Source: DATLYB01 sp964502525 | GTDB lineage: Bacteria; Bacteroidota; Bacteroidia; Chitinophagales; CAIOSU01 | Assembly: GCA_964502525.1 (NCBI GenBank) | Contig: CAZCXH010000126.1 | Span: 1 to 14,742, forward strand | Length of the DNA: 14,742 nucleotides | Direction of reading: 5' to 3' | The notes under the pieces: model-generated | What the model was told of the DNA's origin: nothing | Database searches by the model: none | The model's input: the letters and a program-made list of their open reading frames with translations, nothing else | Program-made: the position numbers and the translations under genes | Shown here: in pieces, positions 7,801 through 14,742 of the stretch | How the letters are laid out: each line of letters begins with the position of its first letter | How positions within the stretch are numbered: the first letter of the stretch is position 1

Positions 7801-9992
7801 ATTGGCGCGTGGGGATTGAAGGCAAGGACAATTTTCACAACAGTTCATTCATTTACATTGCAAATGAGTATCCCGGATGGAATCAGTCGCATTATTACCA
7901 ATATAAGAAAGACAACTATAACAATACCAGCATAGATAACGACAGGCAATTCAAATTCATCAGCGATGTGAGAACCGTTCAGGTAACCACAGGAACTTCT
8001 GCCGATTATGGCATGGGCGGTTCAGTGCCATGGTCACAGCTTGCGCATTATGTCAACGGAGGTCTTAAGCACCGCTGGGTGTGCGGAGGAGAAGGCTTCC
8101 CAGGCGGTCTGGTGCTCGCGGTGTTTGACTCTGCAACGGGTAATAGCTGGATCAGCAAAATGACAGACAGGGCCCCTGACCCGGTTGATAATGGCGCCTA
8201 TTACTATAACCGCGTTCATAAAAACCGGCATTGCAGGGACAGGGATTTTGAAGGATTCGATTTCCCTACCATAGGTTCCAATACTTTCGAATTTCAGCAG
8301 CGAATAATCAACTTCGTCAACTCAGTTCCCAGCGGCAATTATATCCTTGCCTACAGCGTCAACTCGGCATACTACAACAGTTGGGGACAGGACTTGAGAG
8401 ATGTTTTTGTCAATCTTGGCTCACAATTGATTGACGACCCCAGCATAACCTGCTGTAGCAACATTCCCTGGGCATTCTTCGTGCAAAAAGGACATCCCGG
8501 CACCGCGCTTGAGGCAAAAGGCGCAGGGCTTACTTCAGTGCTTAATTTCCAGGCCACGTTCGTTGCCCAATGGTATCAGGGCACCGTTACAACCCCTCTC
8601 ATCGGTCCGGCCAATGAATGGGGATCCATGCACTGGAAATATCACTCCAGCGAAATGCTGTCAGGCGACCAGCAGAGCATTGACCTTATTGGCGTCACTC
8701 ATTCCGGTGCGGAAACTGCCCTGGATTCCAACATCACCTCACTTGACTATTCCATACAGCAAATCAGCGCATCGCAGTATCCTTACATCAAGTTGCGCCT
8801 CGATACGCGCGATGACGCTGCGCGCACGCCAACGCAGTTGGATTACTGGCGGGTGCTGTACAAGAAAGTGCCTGAAGCCGCCTTAAGCCCGAACATCAAT
8901 TTTTCATTCAGCGACTCAATCACGCTCGGTGAAAACCTCAGCCTGTCAGTTGCTTGCGAAAATGTGACGGAAGTGGACATGACACCGTTGCTTGTAAAAT
9001 ACACGCTGCAAAGCTCCGGTTATGCTCCTGTCAACAAGTTCGTACGCTATGACTCCCTGCTCGCCAGCCAAATCATGAATCTTGAATGGATGTTCAACTC
9101 GGAATGCAACTGCCTGGGTGATTTGAATACGCTGGTGATTGAAGTGAATCCCGTTCCGGAAAATTCAACAGGCAGCATCTTCGACCAGCCTGAGCAGTTT
9201 CATTTCAACAATTTTGGCGCGCTCACCTTCAAAATGGACAGGGACCGGATTAACCCGCTGCTTGACGTCACTTTCGATGGCGTTCACATCATGGATGGAG
9301 ATATTGTTTCGGCTTACCCTGAAATCCTGATCACCTTGAAAGATGAAAACAAATTTTTGCTGCTGAATGATACTTCCCTCGTCAATGTGTATTTGGTAAA
9401 TCCCAACCAGGCGCGGGTTAAAATGCGTTATGACGATATTACGATGCGCTTCATTGAAGCATCATCCGGCTCAAACAACAAGGCTCAGGTTTGGCTAAAG
9501 AAGGAGTTTGAGGATAATGGCATCTATACCCTGCAGGTGCAGGCAAGGGACCGCAGCCGCAATATATCCGGCACTTACGGCATGGAGGATGGCATTGATT
9601 ACCGCATTTCCTTCGAAGTGATCCGCGAAGCGATGATTACCAACGTGCTCAACTATCCCAATCCGTTTACTTCATCCACCCGGTTTGTATTTACGCTCAC
9701 CGGCATCCAGCCGCCCGATTACTTCAAAATCCAGATCATGACGGTTTCAGGAAAAGTAGTGCGTGAACTCACGCAGTTTGACCTGGGACCGTTGCATGTC
9801 GGCAGAAACATCACGGAATATGCATGGGATGGAACAGACGAATATGGCGACCCTCTCGGAAACGGTGTTTACCTCTACCGCGTAGTTGCCTCCATTGGCG
9901 GTGAGGCGATTGAAAAATGGAAAGAAGGACCCGATAAGAACACGGATAAGTACTTCAAGAGCGGGTTTGGGAAGATGTACCTCGCCAGATAG
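4869..9992 (+). CDS. porU2: Giant C25 (gingipain-like) peptidase, PorU2-like
   Basis: A 1707-residue exported protein. A signal peptide (1 to about 20, ending ASALAYG) precedes a beta-rich N-terminal region, then a peptidase C25 domain (about 404-785). Its catalytic pair is visible as H652 in FFGHSSAEAFD and C682 in LSNGCFAGYLF. Next are a CARDB-type adhesion domain (about 789-898, ending in the typical EVAELSESNNELG), an Fn3-like segment, an ILEI/PANDER-like domain (about 1066-1215), further beta-domains and a FlgD-like Ig domain from N1595 (NYPNPF...GNGVYLYRV). Canonical PorU, the T9SS sortase that removes cargo C-terminal domains, is shorter, so this is a long paralogue. The last ~35 residues do not look like a typical T9SS sorting tail. 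The start is TTG at 4869, the only start that keeps the full signal peptide; coupling to the PorV-like gene 6 bases upstream fits. Substrates are unknown; surface proteolysis is the other possibility. Confidence 0.85.
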   Translation: MKPLKLHIVSLLLFASALAYGKYGNEWIEYNLTYYKFNIMRADPGLYRISYATLSSMPDTTFRGTQISKINLFNKGESVPLYIHDANGNGYFNANDFIEFYGQRNDGSLDSNLYANPLTEQPNPYVSLFNDTAVYFLVANSLLPVRRISNIQNNLVNPPAKEAYFMHTERYSQTGHFLPGREYNIGGKPVHESVFAEGEGFGEYTNIPQVGMEPGQIYRNAPVNAHINASIIIPDQDGMHTISMETELYQFPSDTFYNSCLRKYSLELPLSKLLNFEFFTVFSNGRKSISLVELTYPHEFSLPQATRFYFALNAGSNAARYLEISSFEDRGTSPILYDLTNNLRITGSMASIGVPHKFTLPPQSGIARRELFLTSQNPADIIEITQFDRVSFMNYFNSDFQGDYIILTHPKLRTGTIDYVNEYAKYRQSIDGGMHTVEIVSISQLYDQFAYGIRKHPLAVRNFIDFALDKWSIKPEHLFIIGKGREYVYSSGDPPSTYDKLKYNSQMYAQCLVPTFGHPGSDAQLTATKTSITPRVAVGRLSVEAPADINAYLQKVKGYERVQREAGGQYQTIDNKLWMKRVLHMGGGEGAQQQGQFKTWLLNYEDVIEDTLFGGVVYPFYKTSTAPIQEVQPDYLRELINTGVSLITFFGHSSAEAFDIAIDPPNTFTNLDKYHLLLSNGCFAGYLFNPQRGISEDFVLADGKAAIGFISTATFSSDYGLNVFTENFYKNLGQKNYGNSIGTIMRGTIQDVETCCPIVFNKIIAEEMTLHADPGIKINPHAQPDYALEPQMVSFLPATVNIEDESFELKVIVTNLGKAVDDSVNLVVTRYFPNANDGSISFVKRIRGTYFSDTVSFTIPTGTSESFGLNTFRIKVDQNEEVAELSESNNELGALTLNITSEDVFPIHPYEFAIVPQQPVTLKASTANVFAPVNTYRMEIDTTELFNSPLRDSATITQTGGVLTWTPSITYMDSMVYYWRVGIEGKDNFHNSSFIYIANEYPGWNQSHYYQYKKDNYNNTSIDNDRQFKFISDVRTVQVTTGTSADYGMGGSVPWSQLAHYVNGGLKHRWVCGGEGFPGGLVLAVFDSATGNSWISKMTDRAPDPVDNGAYYYNRVHKNRHCRDRDFEGFDFPTIGSNTFEFQQRIINFVNSVPSGNYILAYSVNSAYYNSWGQDLRDVFVNLGSQLIDDPSITCCSNIPWAFFVQKGHPGTALEAKGAGLTSVLNFQATFVAQWYQGTVTTPLIGPANEWGSMHWKYHSSEMLSGDQQSIDLIGVTHSGAETALDSNITSLDYSIQQISASQYPYIKLRLDTRDDAARTPTQLDYWRVLYKKVPEAALSPNINFSFSDSITLGENLSLSVACENVTEVDMTPLLVKYTLQSSGYAPVNKFVRYDSLLASQIMNLEWMFNSECNCLGDLNTLVIEVNPVPENSTGSIFDQPEQFHFNNFGALTFKMDRDRINPLLDVTFDGVHIMDGDIVSAYPEILITLKDENKFLLLNDTSLVNVYLVNPNQARVKMRYDDITMRFIEASSGSNNKAQVWLKKEFEDNGIYTLQVQARDRSRNISGTYGMEDGIDYRISFEVIREAMITNVLNYPNPFTSSTRFVFTLTGIQPPDYFKIQIMTVSGKVVRELTQFDLGPLHVGRNITEYAWDGTDEYGDPLGNGVYLYRVVASIGGEAIEKWKEGPDKNTDKYFKSGFGKMYLAR

Positions 9993-10018
9993 TTTAGGGT
10001 TTAAAGTTTGAGGTTTGG
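9991..10018. repeat. Degenerate heptamer tandem repeat across convergent stops
   Basis: Four consecutive 7-base units, AGTTTAG, GGTTTAA, AGTTTGA and GGTTTGG, share the core GTTT at the same phase. The tract covers the last two bases of the peptidase stop codon and the stop plus last seven codons (QTSNFKP) of riboflavin synthase. Heptameric T-rich microsatellites are frequent between Bacteroidota genes. Here slippage would change the RibE tail. Confidence 0.6.
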
Positions 10019-10596
10019 AGCAAACTCTTCCTCACGTATTTTCCAAGAATATCGAACTCCAGATTCACCTTGTCATCCTTCTTCATATATTGAAAGCAGG
10101 TATGCTTCATGGTGTAGGGAATTACCACAACCGAGAATTTATCCTTCACCGCATCCACCACGGTAAGGCTCACTCCATCCACGCATACTGAGCCTTTCCC
10201 GATAATGGAAAAATTATTACCGGGCTTAAAAGAGAACCAGAATTTCACGCTTCCGTTTTGATTTTCTATTCCAACGCATTTTCCGCTTTGGTCAATATGA
10301 CCCTGAACGAAATGACCGTCAAACCTGCCGCCAGCCTTCATGGCCCGTTCGAGGTTGAGATGCATCCCCTTCCTGAGCATGCCTAGGTTGGTTCGCTTTA
10401 ATGTTTCTCCCACGGCTTCAACGGTGTGGTTCTTTTTGCCCGATCGAATCACCGTGAGGCACGCGCCATTGTGCGCAACGCTTTGGTCAGGCCTGAGTTT
10501 TCTGGAAATGGATGATTGAACAGTGAGGATAATATTGGACTTTTTCTTTTCAACGGAAACAACCTCTCCGATGGTTTCAATGATGCCGGTGAACAT
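9994..10596 (-). CDS. ribE: Riboflavin synthase, alpha subunit
   Basis: A 200-residue cytosolic enzyme that dismutates two 6,7-dimethyl-8-ribityllumazine molecules to riboflavin and a pyrimidinedione. It opens with the invariant MFTGIIETIG and contains the two tandem lumazine-binding repeats: NGACLTV (43-49) in the first and DGVSLTV (140-146) in the second, joined through GHFVQGHID (94-102). The length is standard for the family. The first repeat reads SVAHNGACLTV where most homologues have S-I-A-V-N-G, a mild variation. The gene is convergent with the C25 peptidase, with a single base between the two stop codons, and its final residues are encoded by a heptamer tandem repeat. No other rib gene is present, and the upstream interval shows no FMN riboswitch, so it appears to be a stand-alone housekeeping gene. 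Confidence 0.97.
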   Translation of the reverse strand: MFTGIIETIGEVVSVEKKKSNIILTVQSSISRKLRPDQSVAHNGACLTVIRSGKKNHTVEAVGETLKRTNLGMLRKGMHLNLERAMKAGGRFDGHFVQGHIDQSGKCVGIENQNGSVKFWFSFKPGNNFSIIGKGSVCVDGVSLTVVDAVKDKFSVVVIPYTMKHTCFQYMKKDDKVNLEFDILGKYVRKSLLQTSNFKP

Positions 10597-10661
10597 GATT
10601 CAAATGACGAATTGCAGGACAGATATCGTGTTGAGATTCATTCGTAATTCCTAATTCGATA

Positions 10662-10679
10662 TTTAGGGCATTTAGGGCA
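10662..10679. repeat. 9-bp tandem duplication at the element edge
   Basis: TTTAGGGCA occurs twice back to back (10662-10670, 10671-10679); the second unit runs into the left arm of the repeat element. It could be a footprint of element insertion or arm duplication, or a replication slip. Confidence 0.5.
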
Positions 10680-10764
10680 GTTCTAAAAATTCAACAACTT
10701 ACTTCCTCTCCAGATGGAGAGGGTTGGGGTGAGGCATAAAAAGAGCAATTTTTAGAACTGCCCT
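10674..10764. repeat. MITE-like inverted-repeat element, copy 2
   Basis: A 91-bp element with perfect 18-bp terminal inverted repeats (10674-10691 and 10747-10764). Inside is a perfect 7-bp hairpin, CCTCTCC (10705-10711), loop AGAT, GGAGAGG (10716-10722), followed by GTTGGGGTGAGG. It lies in the same orientation as copy 1 at 255-346, with about 93% identity across the whole length including the interior, so both derive from one element. It sits 4 bases beyond the stop codon of the CHU_C protein, in the 172-bp gap before ribE. It may serve as that gene's 3' hairpin. The GGAGAGGGTTGGGGTGAGG-type core resembles intergenic repeats seen in many bacterial genomes, from memory. Confidence 0.8.
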
Positions 10765-10768
10765 TTAA

Positions 10769-13501
10769 TTAATTGGCTACCCCCTTCCCCCGTATCAGAT
10801 GAATAAACCCGCTGAGCACATTGGAATTCTTCCTTAGCCCTTCCACGCGAATCTCATACACGCTGCACACATAATAGTAAACACCTTCTTTAACCGGTTT
10901 GCCGTTATTGATGTCGGTGCCATCCCACTTGATTTCAGGGTCTTCCGTTTCATGAACAAGCGTTCCCCACCGGTTGAAAATCTGCATGTCCACCTTGCCA
11001 ATGAAGCGATATGGCTTGATGGGCACAAAAAAGTCGTTGCGGCCGTCACCATTGGGTGTGAAAACATTAGGCAACTGGTAACAAGGGCAGTTATCCATGC
11101 AAACGATGTTGCTGAATGAACTTTCATTATCAAAGCTATCTACTGCTGTCACCGCAAAACATCCTGCCAATGAAGCCCTCGCGGTATCCGCATAATTCAA
11201 TGCAGCGGTCTCAGCGGTTATTACAAAGGAGTCTTTGCCTGGTTCCGAAAAGTAGATATAATATTTAATAATTTCATTTACTGGCTCGCAACCTTCGGTG
11301 GCAGGATTCACCCAGGAAAGTTCGTTTTTGAAAGCGTTAGGTCCCAATTCGCAGGCGCTGCCATCCGCTTCAAAGTTGCAATTATTCACCACCGTGAGAA
11401 CAGGGGGGCAAGGAGGCACCGTATCAACCGGGATGGCGCACAACTGCTGGGAATTGTTAATCAGCGTATCTTCCAGCGATTCTGAAGTGTATTCTCCCAG
11501 ACTTCTTATGTAGTAGCAATATTCCAAGCCGTTGGTCAAGCCGATGTCTGAAAACGAATCGGTTTCAACAATGGCTAATGTGTCAAAAGCAGTTTCACCC
11601 GGAGCTTTTCTGAAAACAATGTATTCAAAATTCACCCAGGGCACTTTCTCCTCCCATGTCAGATCGAGCGAATTATCACCTGACGCGATGCTTAAATAAA
11701 CGGATGATGCGATGTCGCTTCCCCCCAACTCTTCTCCATTCGCAAAAAGTTTCACCTGATAGGAATAAGGATTATCCACCGTATTAATCTGGGTATCGGT
11801 GAATGTGGTGTCCTTCAGGTTGCCAAAAAATTGATTGCTGAATGAAGCAATTTGCACCGGGATGCTAAAATCGAAACCGGGCGATCTGTATAGCCTGTAT
11901 TCGTAGGGTCCTGTAAGCTGCGTGGTGTCAAGATGGTCAGAACTGGTTACCGGGCGGTACCATGCCACAAAAATGCTTCCATTTGTTTGGCTTGTTTGCG
12001 TAACGTCAACATTTTTTATCACCGGCAAGTCAATCTTCAGTTCCGCGCAGGATTCATTGGAAGGCAGGCTCTCCACTTTGTTATAAAACAATCCTGCATC
12101 CGTTCTCTTTGCAAACTCAGCCAGAATGCGGTAGCAATAAAGCCTGCCCCGGTGCACATCAGTATCTGTATAGGTGTAGTCTGTCACGTTGGAAGCTATC
12201 CTGGCATAGCCTCTGCCCGCCAGCCCAATGTCGCAGTTTTCAACCACAAACGGATTAGAGCCTTCCCTTCTCCAAATCGAAAACCCAATGAAATCTTCAA
12301 AGCCGGCACATTGATACGGATCATTCCATGTCAAAACGATTTGTCCGTTCTGCGCCAGAGCTTGCAGGTTTTCCGGGGGTGGAGCAACAACCGTAATAAG
12401 CCATGTTTTCAGATCAACTAAACTGGGAGCCACAAAGTTGTCTTCAGCCCTGAACACCACTTCGTAAAACTGCCGCCTGATGTGATTGCATGTCGTTTGC
12501 CAGTTGAAAACTCCGCTAACCGGATTATCGGGGGAAGGATTGCTGAAAGTGGCGTTATCTGCAACCCGCAGGGGACCTCCTTCCGCAGTAAGTGTTATTG
12601 ACTGGTTGGAATTAGGGTCGGTGGCAGTAACGATTTTTGTCAGTAGAGATCCCGCAATGACACAGGTATCTTCAAACTCCGCTATTTGAGGAGGCTGGTT
12701 GTTGCAGTCGTCTTCCACGAAAATCTGCATGTCGCGCAGCACCGTACCGATCATGATGCCATTCCGGTATTCGGTAACGAGGATGGCTATATTATAGATT
12801 CCCGCCCGCCTTGGCGTTGCCCAAATAACTTCTCCTGTCAGCGCATTGATGGTAAACTGGCTGCCGGGAGGCACTTCATCAGGAAACTGAAAATTTTGAA
12901 CGGGAAAGCCCGTACCCTGCAATGGTTCAACCAGGCTGTAGGAAAGGCTGTCGCCATCCGGATCAAATGCTGTCGGATTATGAAAAAACGTATCGCCAAT
13001 GCAGGCCCAGTCAATCGGGGGATACAAGAGGATGGGCGAATTGTTCATGCCGATAAAAGTCGGGTCGAAAATTCTGAGCGTGTCTTCGATGTGAAAAGGA
13101 ATATTTACGGAAGCTCCCCCGTTGATATTAATGATATTAGAGATGCGGTTAGGATCAGAAACGGAGATGATGTAAAATGGAAGAGGTCCGGGATAAGTGT
13201 GCACCCTTGATTTGTATTCGTTGTACTTAATATCATCTCCCAGAACAACTCCCTGCGGAACTCCGCTGCTGCCTATAGGACCGTTGCTGCGCAAAACCAT
13301 ATCAAAAGTGCCGTCACCCCATTGAAGTTTGAGGGTGTCCCGATCGGCAGCCGTACTGCTCGCCTTGGTATAGGTCACAATGGTAACCTCGAATGACAAA
13401 TAGGAGAGAACCCGGTACCGTATTTCACCTGCGCGGTTGTGAGTGGCGAAAACTTCAAAACAAAATCCGATAATAATCAGCAGTGTGAGAAATCGCTTCA
13501 T
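10769..13501 (-). CDS. Large secreted protein with CHU_C T9SS sorting domain
   Basis: A 910-residue secreted protein. A signal peptide (MKRFLTLLIIIGFCFEVFA) precedes the conserved opening THNRAGEIRYRV, which marks a Bacteroidota family of large surface proteins. Residues up to about 265 form a beta-rich domain containing a WGDGT motif. A cadherin- or Ig-like segment follows (from PPQIAEFEDTC), then several Fn3-like domains (PPPENLQALAQNGQIVLTWNDP and later repeats ending in YCYRI or YCYYIRSL motifs). The C-terminus from about residue 805 is a gliding-motility-associated (CHU_C) domain: LPNVFTPNGDGRNDFF, then FNRWGTLVHE, KWDGTDINNGKPVKEGVYYY. That domain directs export and anchoring through T9SS. 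The role is probably adhesive or structural; no enzymatic motif is seen. Its stop is followed closely by repeat element copy 2. It stands alone, with about 100 bases separating it from the upstream dehydrogenase. Confidence 0.88.
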   Translation of the reverse strand: MKRFLTLLIIIGFCFEVFATHNRAGEIRYRVLSYLSFEVTIVTYTKASSTAADRDTLKLQWGDGTFDMVLRSNGPIGSSGVPQGVVLGDDIKYNEYKSRVHTYPGPLPFYIISVSDPNRISNIININGGASVNIPFHIEDTLRIFDPTFIGMNNSPILLYPPIDWACIGDTFFHNPTAFDPDGDSLSYSLVEPLQGTGFPVQNFQFPDEVPPGSQFTINALTGEVIWATPRRAGIYNIAILVTEYRNGIMIGTVLRDMQIFVEDDCNNQPPQIAEFEDTCVIAGSLLTKIVTATDPNSNQSITLTAEGGPLRVADNATFSNPSPDNPVSGVFNWQTTCNHIRRQFYEVVFRAEDNFVAPSLVDLKTWLITVVAPPPENLQALAQNGQIVLTWNDPYQCAGFEDFIGFSIWRREGSNPFVVENCDIGLAGRGYARIASNVTDYTYTDTDVHRGRLYCYRILAEFAKRTDAGLFYNKVESLPSNESCAELKIDLPVIKNVDVTQTSQTNGSIFVAWYRPVTSSDHLDTTQLTGPYEYRLYRSPGFDFSIPVQIASFSNQFFGNLKDTTFTDTQINTVDNPYSYQVKLFANGEELGGSDIASSVYLSIASGDNSLDLTWEEKVPWVNFEYIVFRKAPGETAFDTLAIVETDSFSDIGLTNGLEYCYYIRSLGEYTSESLEDTLINNSQQLCAIPVDTVPPCPPVLTVVNNCNFEADGSACELGPNAFKNELSWVNPATEGCEPVNEIIKYYIYFSEPGKDSFVITAETAALNYADTARASLAGCFAVTAVDSFDNESSFSNIVCMDNCPCYQLPNVFTPNGDGRNDFFVPIKPYRFIGKVDMQIFNRWGTLVHETEDPEIKWDGTDINNGKPVKEGVYYYVCSVYEIRVEGLRKNSNVLSGFIHLIRGKGVAN

Positions 13502-13603
13502 TCTTCCGTGAGCTGTGATGCTGTCTAAAATTAGTCAAAAAGAAAAGGAATCCATGAACCCGTAACAGAACGATTTCCTCTGATGTATGGTATCGGATAC
13601 TGC

Positions 13604-14404
13604 TCAGGTTACTTTGGCGTTCCTGATGTATTTTGAGAAAAAACCGGGAACAAAACGTTTCAGATAAACTGCAATCATCTCCTTTCCGGCTATGTAGATT
13701 TCTTCCTTGCCCGCTTTCATGCCTTCAAGGATTTTCTCCGCGACATAAGCAGGAGCCAGTCCGTTAGCAGTAGCATCATCAGCTTTGTTTTGCGGAGATC
13801 CATCGCCCGTGAGCGCATTTTCCGAAACATGTGTTTTCACAAATCCGGGACAGATGATGCTCACTTTGATGTTGTCTTTCCAAACCTCCGCGCGCAGCCC
13901 ATCGAAAAAGCCATGCAGCGCGTGTTTTGAGGCGGCATAGCCGGTGCGCAGCGGAGTGCTGAATTTTCCGGTGAGGCTGGTGATGGTAGCTATATGACCC
14001 GATTTTTGTTTCAGCATGAAAGGCAGCGCTGCTTTGGTCATCGCCACCGTGCCCATGAAGTTGACGTTCATGATTTTCTCATAAACTTCAAGATTCGTGT
14101 CTTTGGCAAGCGCGCGCTGGCTGATACCCGCATTGTTGAACAGCACGTCAATCCGCCCGGTTTTTTCAATGACGGGTTTGACTTTAAGTTCAATGGTTTT
14201 GTAATCTCCAACATCCAATTGAACGATAGTGACTTTTGCCGGGTCAATGCAATTGTCCTTCACGCGCTCCAATTCATGTTTCCTGCGCGCGGAGATAATC
14301 ACGCGAGCGCCTTCTTTTGCGAATGCATAAGCGACTGCTTCACCAATGCCGGAGGAGGCGCCTGTAATCCAAACCGTTTGGCCTGCATAGTTTCCTTTAC
14401 GCAT
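13604..14404 (-). CDS. SDR family NAD(P)-dependent oxidoreductase
   Basis: A 266-residue classical short-chain dehydrogenase/reductase with a Rossmann fold. The cofactor loop is TGASSGIG (14-21), an Arg-rich stretch after strand 2 (SARRK, 38-42) suggests NADP(H), NNAG is at 90-93, and the catalytic set is N115, S143, Y156 and K160 (YAASK). PGFVKT (186-191) follows. The extended C-terminal tail with aromatic and basic residues (VYLKRFVPGFFSKYIRNAK) recalls DHRS7-like members that associate with membranes. The substrate cannot be told; lipid or carbonyl reduction is plausible. The gene follows the antitoxin-like ORF by 30 bases on the same strand, which may be chance. The ATG at 14404 is well placed relative to the Rossmann motif. 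Confidence 0.93.
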   Translation of the reverse strand: MRKGNYAGQTVWITGASSGIGEAVAYAFAKEGARVIISARRKHELERVKDNCIDPAKVTIVQLDVGDYKTIELKVKPVIEKTGRIDVLFNNAGISQRALAKDTNLEVYEKIMNVNFMGTVAMTKAALPFMLKQKSGHIATITSLTGKFSTPLRTGYAASKHALHGFFDGLRAEVWKDNIKVSIICPGFVKTHVSENALTGDGSPQNKADDATANGLAPAYVAEKILEGMKAGKEEIYIAGKEMIAVYLKRFVPGFFSKYIRNAKVT

Positions 14405-14434
14405 TGAAGTGAGGCTTAAGCTTTGAGTAATTTC

Positions 14435-14653
14435 TCAAAGCCATTTCTTGTAAGTCTTTTTCATTTCTTCTTGCGAGATAAACTGTCCTTCATCTAATTG
14501 TTTAATCCCTTCCTCAATAGCTTTTTTTGGATCATTATCCAATTCATCCCAAAAATCTATCACGCGAGCAGTTTTTCTTTTCCTTGATTTACGGCACAAA
14601 AATCTCTTGTTGGCAATCTCCTTAATTTTCGGTTCCTGCTTTTTCATAATCAT
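14435..14653 (-). CDS. Small antitoxin-like protein, function unknown
   Basis: A 72-residue protein if started at the ATG at 14653 (another ATG lies at 14647). The same frame is open through 14737 to the window edge, but the extra residues are hydrophobic and unlike the rest. The first part is very basic (FLCRKSRKRKTARV); the second is acidic and helical (IDFWDELDNDPKKAIEEGIKQLDEGQ) and ends in ISQEEMKKTYKKWL. This basic-then-acidic plan with a terminal (Y)xKWL resembles small antitoxins of RelE/ParE-type systems in Bacteroidota. No toxin follows it downstream, where the dehydrogenase begins; a partner could lie beyond the right edge. The assignment rests on resemblance only. Confidence 0.5.
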   Translation of the reverse strand: MIMKKQEPKIKEIANKRFLCRKSRKRKTARVIDFWDELDNDPKKAIEEGIKQLDEGQFISQEEMKKTYKKWL

Positions 14654-14742
14654 ACTATGATGCTCATTGCTGAATACAATCTTGCTTAGAAGCTGTTTAA
14701 ATTTACAAAATACCATAATCCGAATAAGAAACGGCATGCTGA

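Noticed and set aside
255..10764. CRISPR-like interpretation of the repeated element
   Set aside because: There are only two copies about 10 kb apart, with no spacers or cas genes; the terminal inverted repeats fit a dispersed mini-element instead.
10597..10768. Possible FMN riboswitch upstream of ribE
   Set aside because: The interval is occupied largely by the inverted-repeat element and lacks the conserved RFN-element segments (no AGGGTGAACC-type or GACGGT blocks).
12686..13210. 174-codon plus-strand frame inside the CHU_C gene
   Set aside because: The opposite strand encodes a continuous 910-residue protein with recognisable domains; this frame has no coherent features.

Overview
The window comes from a member of the Bacteroidota. 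The evidence is a gliding-associated (CHU_C-type) C-terminal domain on a large exported protein, a PorV-type outer-membrane protein paired with a giant gingipain-like (C25) peptidase as in type IX secretion (T9SS), Bacteroidota-type variants of small housekeeping proteins, and weak or absent Shine-Dalgarno signals. Base composition looks intermediate and fairly uniform. No rRNA, tRNA, CRISPR array or complete insertion sequence was found.

Layout. Positions 1-251 hold no gene, only a GC-rich hairpin. A 92-bp inverted-repeat element (255-346) follows and abuts a 791-codon minus-strand gene (346-2721) of the quinol nitric oxide reductase family. That protein keeps the haem ligands but carries H-to-N and E-to-Q changes in the catalytic pocket and has lost the quinol-site His and Asp. 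This is the pattern expected of a nitric oxide dismutase (Nod, 2 NO -> N2 + O2) rather than a respiratory NO reductase, and it is the most interesting item here. On the plus strand, 2789-3028 is a start-less remnant of the C-terminus of DNA polymerase III alpha. After it comes a small HD-like, AcpH-related protein (3073-3750), then a PorV-like beta-barrel (3765-4862) and a 1707-residue PorU-like C25 peptidase (4869-9992) spaced as an operon. The peptidase appears to contain CARDB, ILEI/PANDER (FAM3-like) and FlgD-like domains. The minus strand then carries riboflavin synthase ribE (9994-10596), a second copy of the inverted-repeat element (10674-10764), a 910-residue T9SS cargo protein (10769-13501), a short-chain dehydrogenase (13604-14404) and a small antitoxin-like protein (14435-14653) near the window edge.

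How the genes fit together. The PorV-like/PorU-like pair and the CHU_C protein all belong to the cell-surface secretion theme of Bacteroidota: the pair may process or attach surface proteins, and the CHU_C protein is a likely cargo. The Nod-like gene stands alone. No other denitrification gene is visible in the window, so its NO supply must be encoded elsewhere. ribE is a stand-alone biosynthetic gene. The two near-identical repeat elements sit immediately 3' of the stop codons of two unrelated minus-strand genes and may act as mobile mini-elements and/or 3'-end hairpins.
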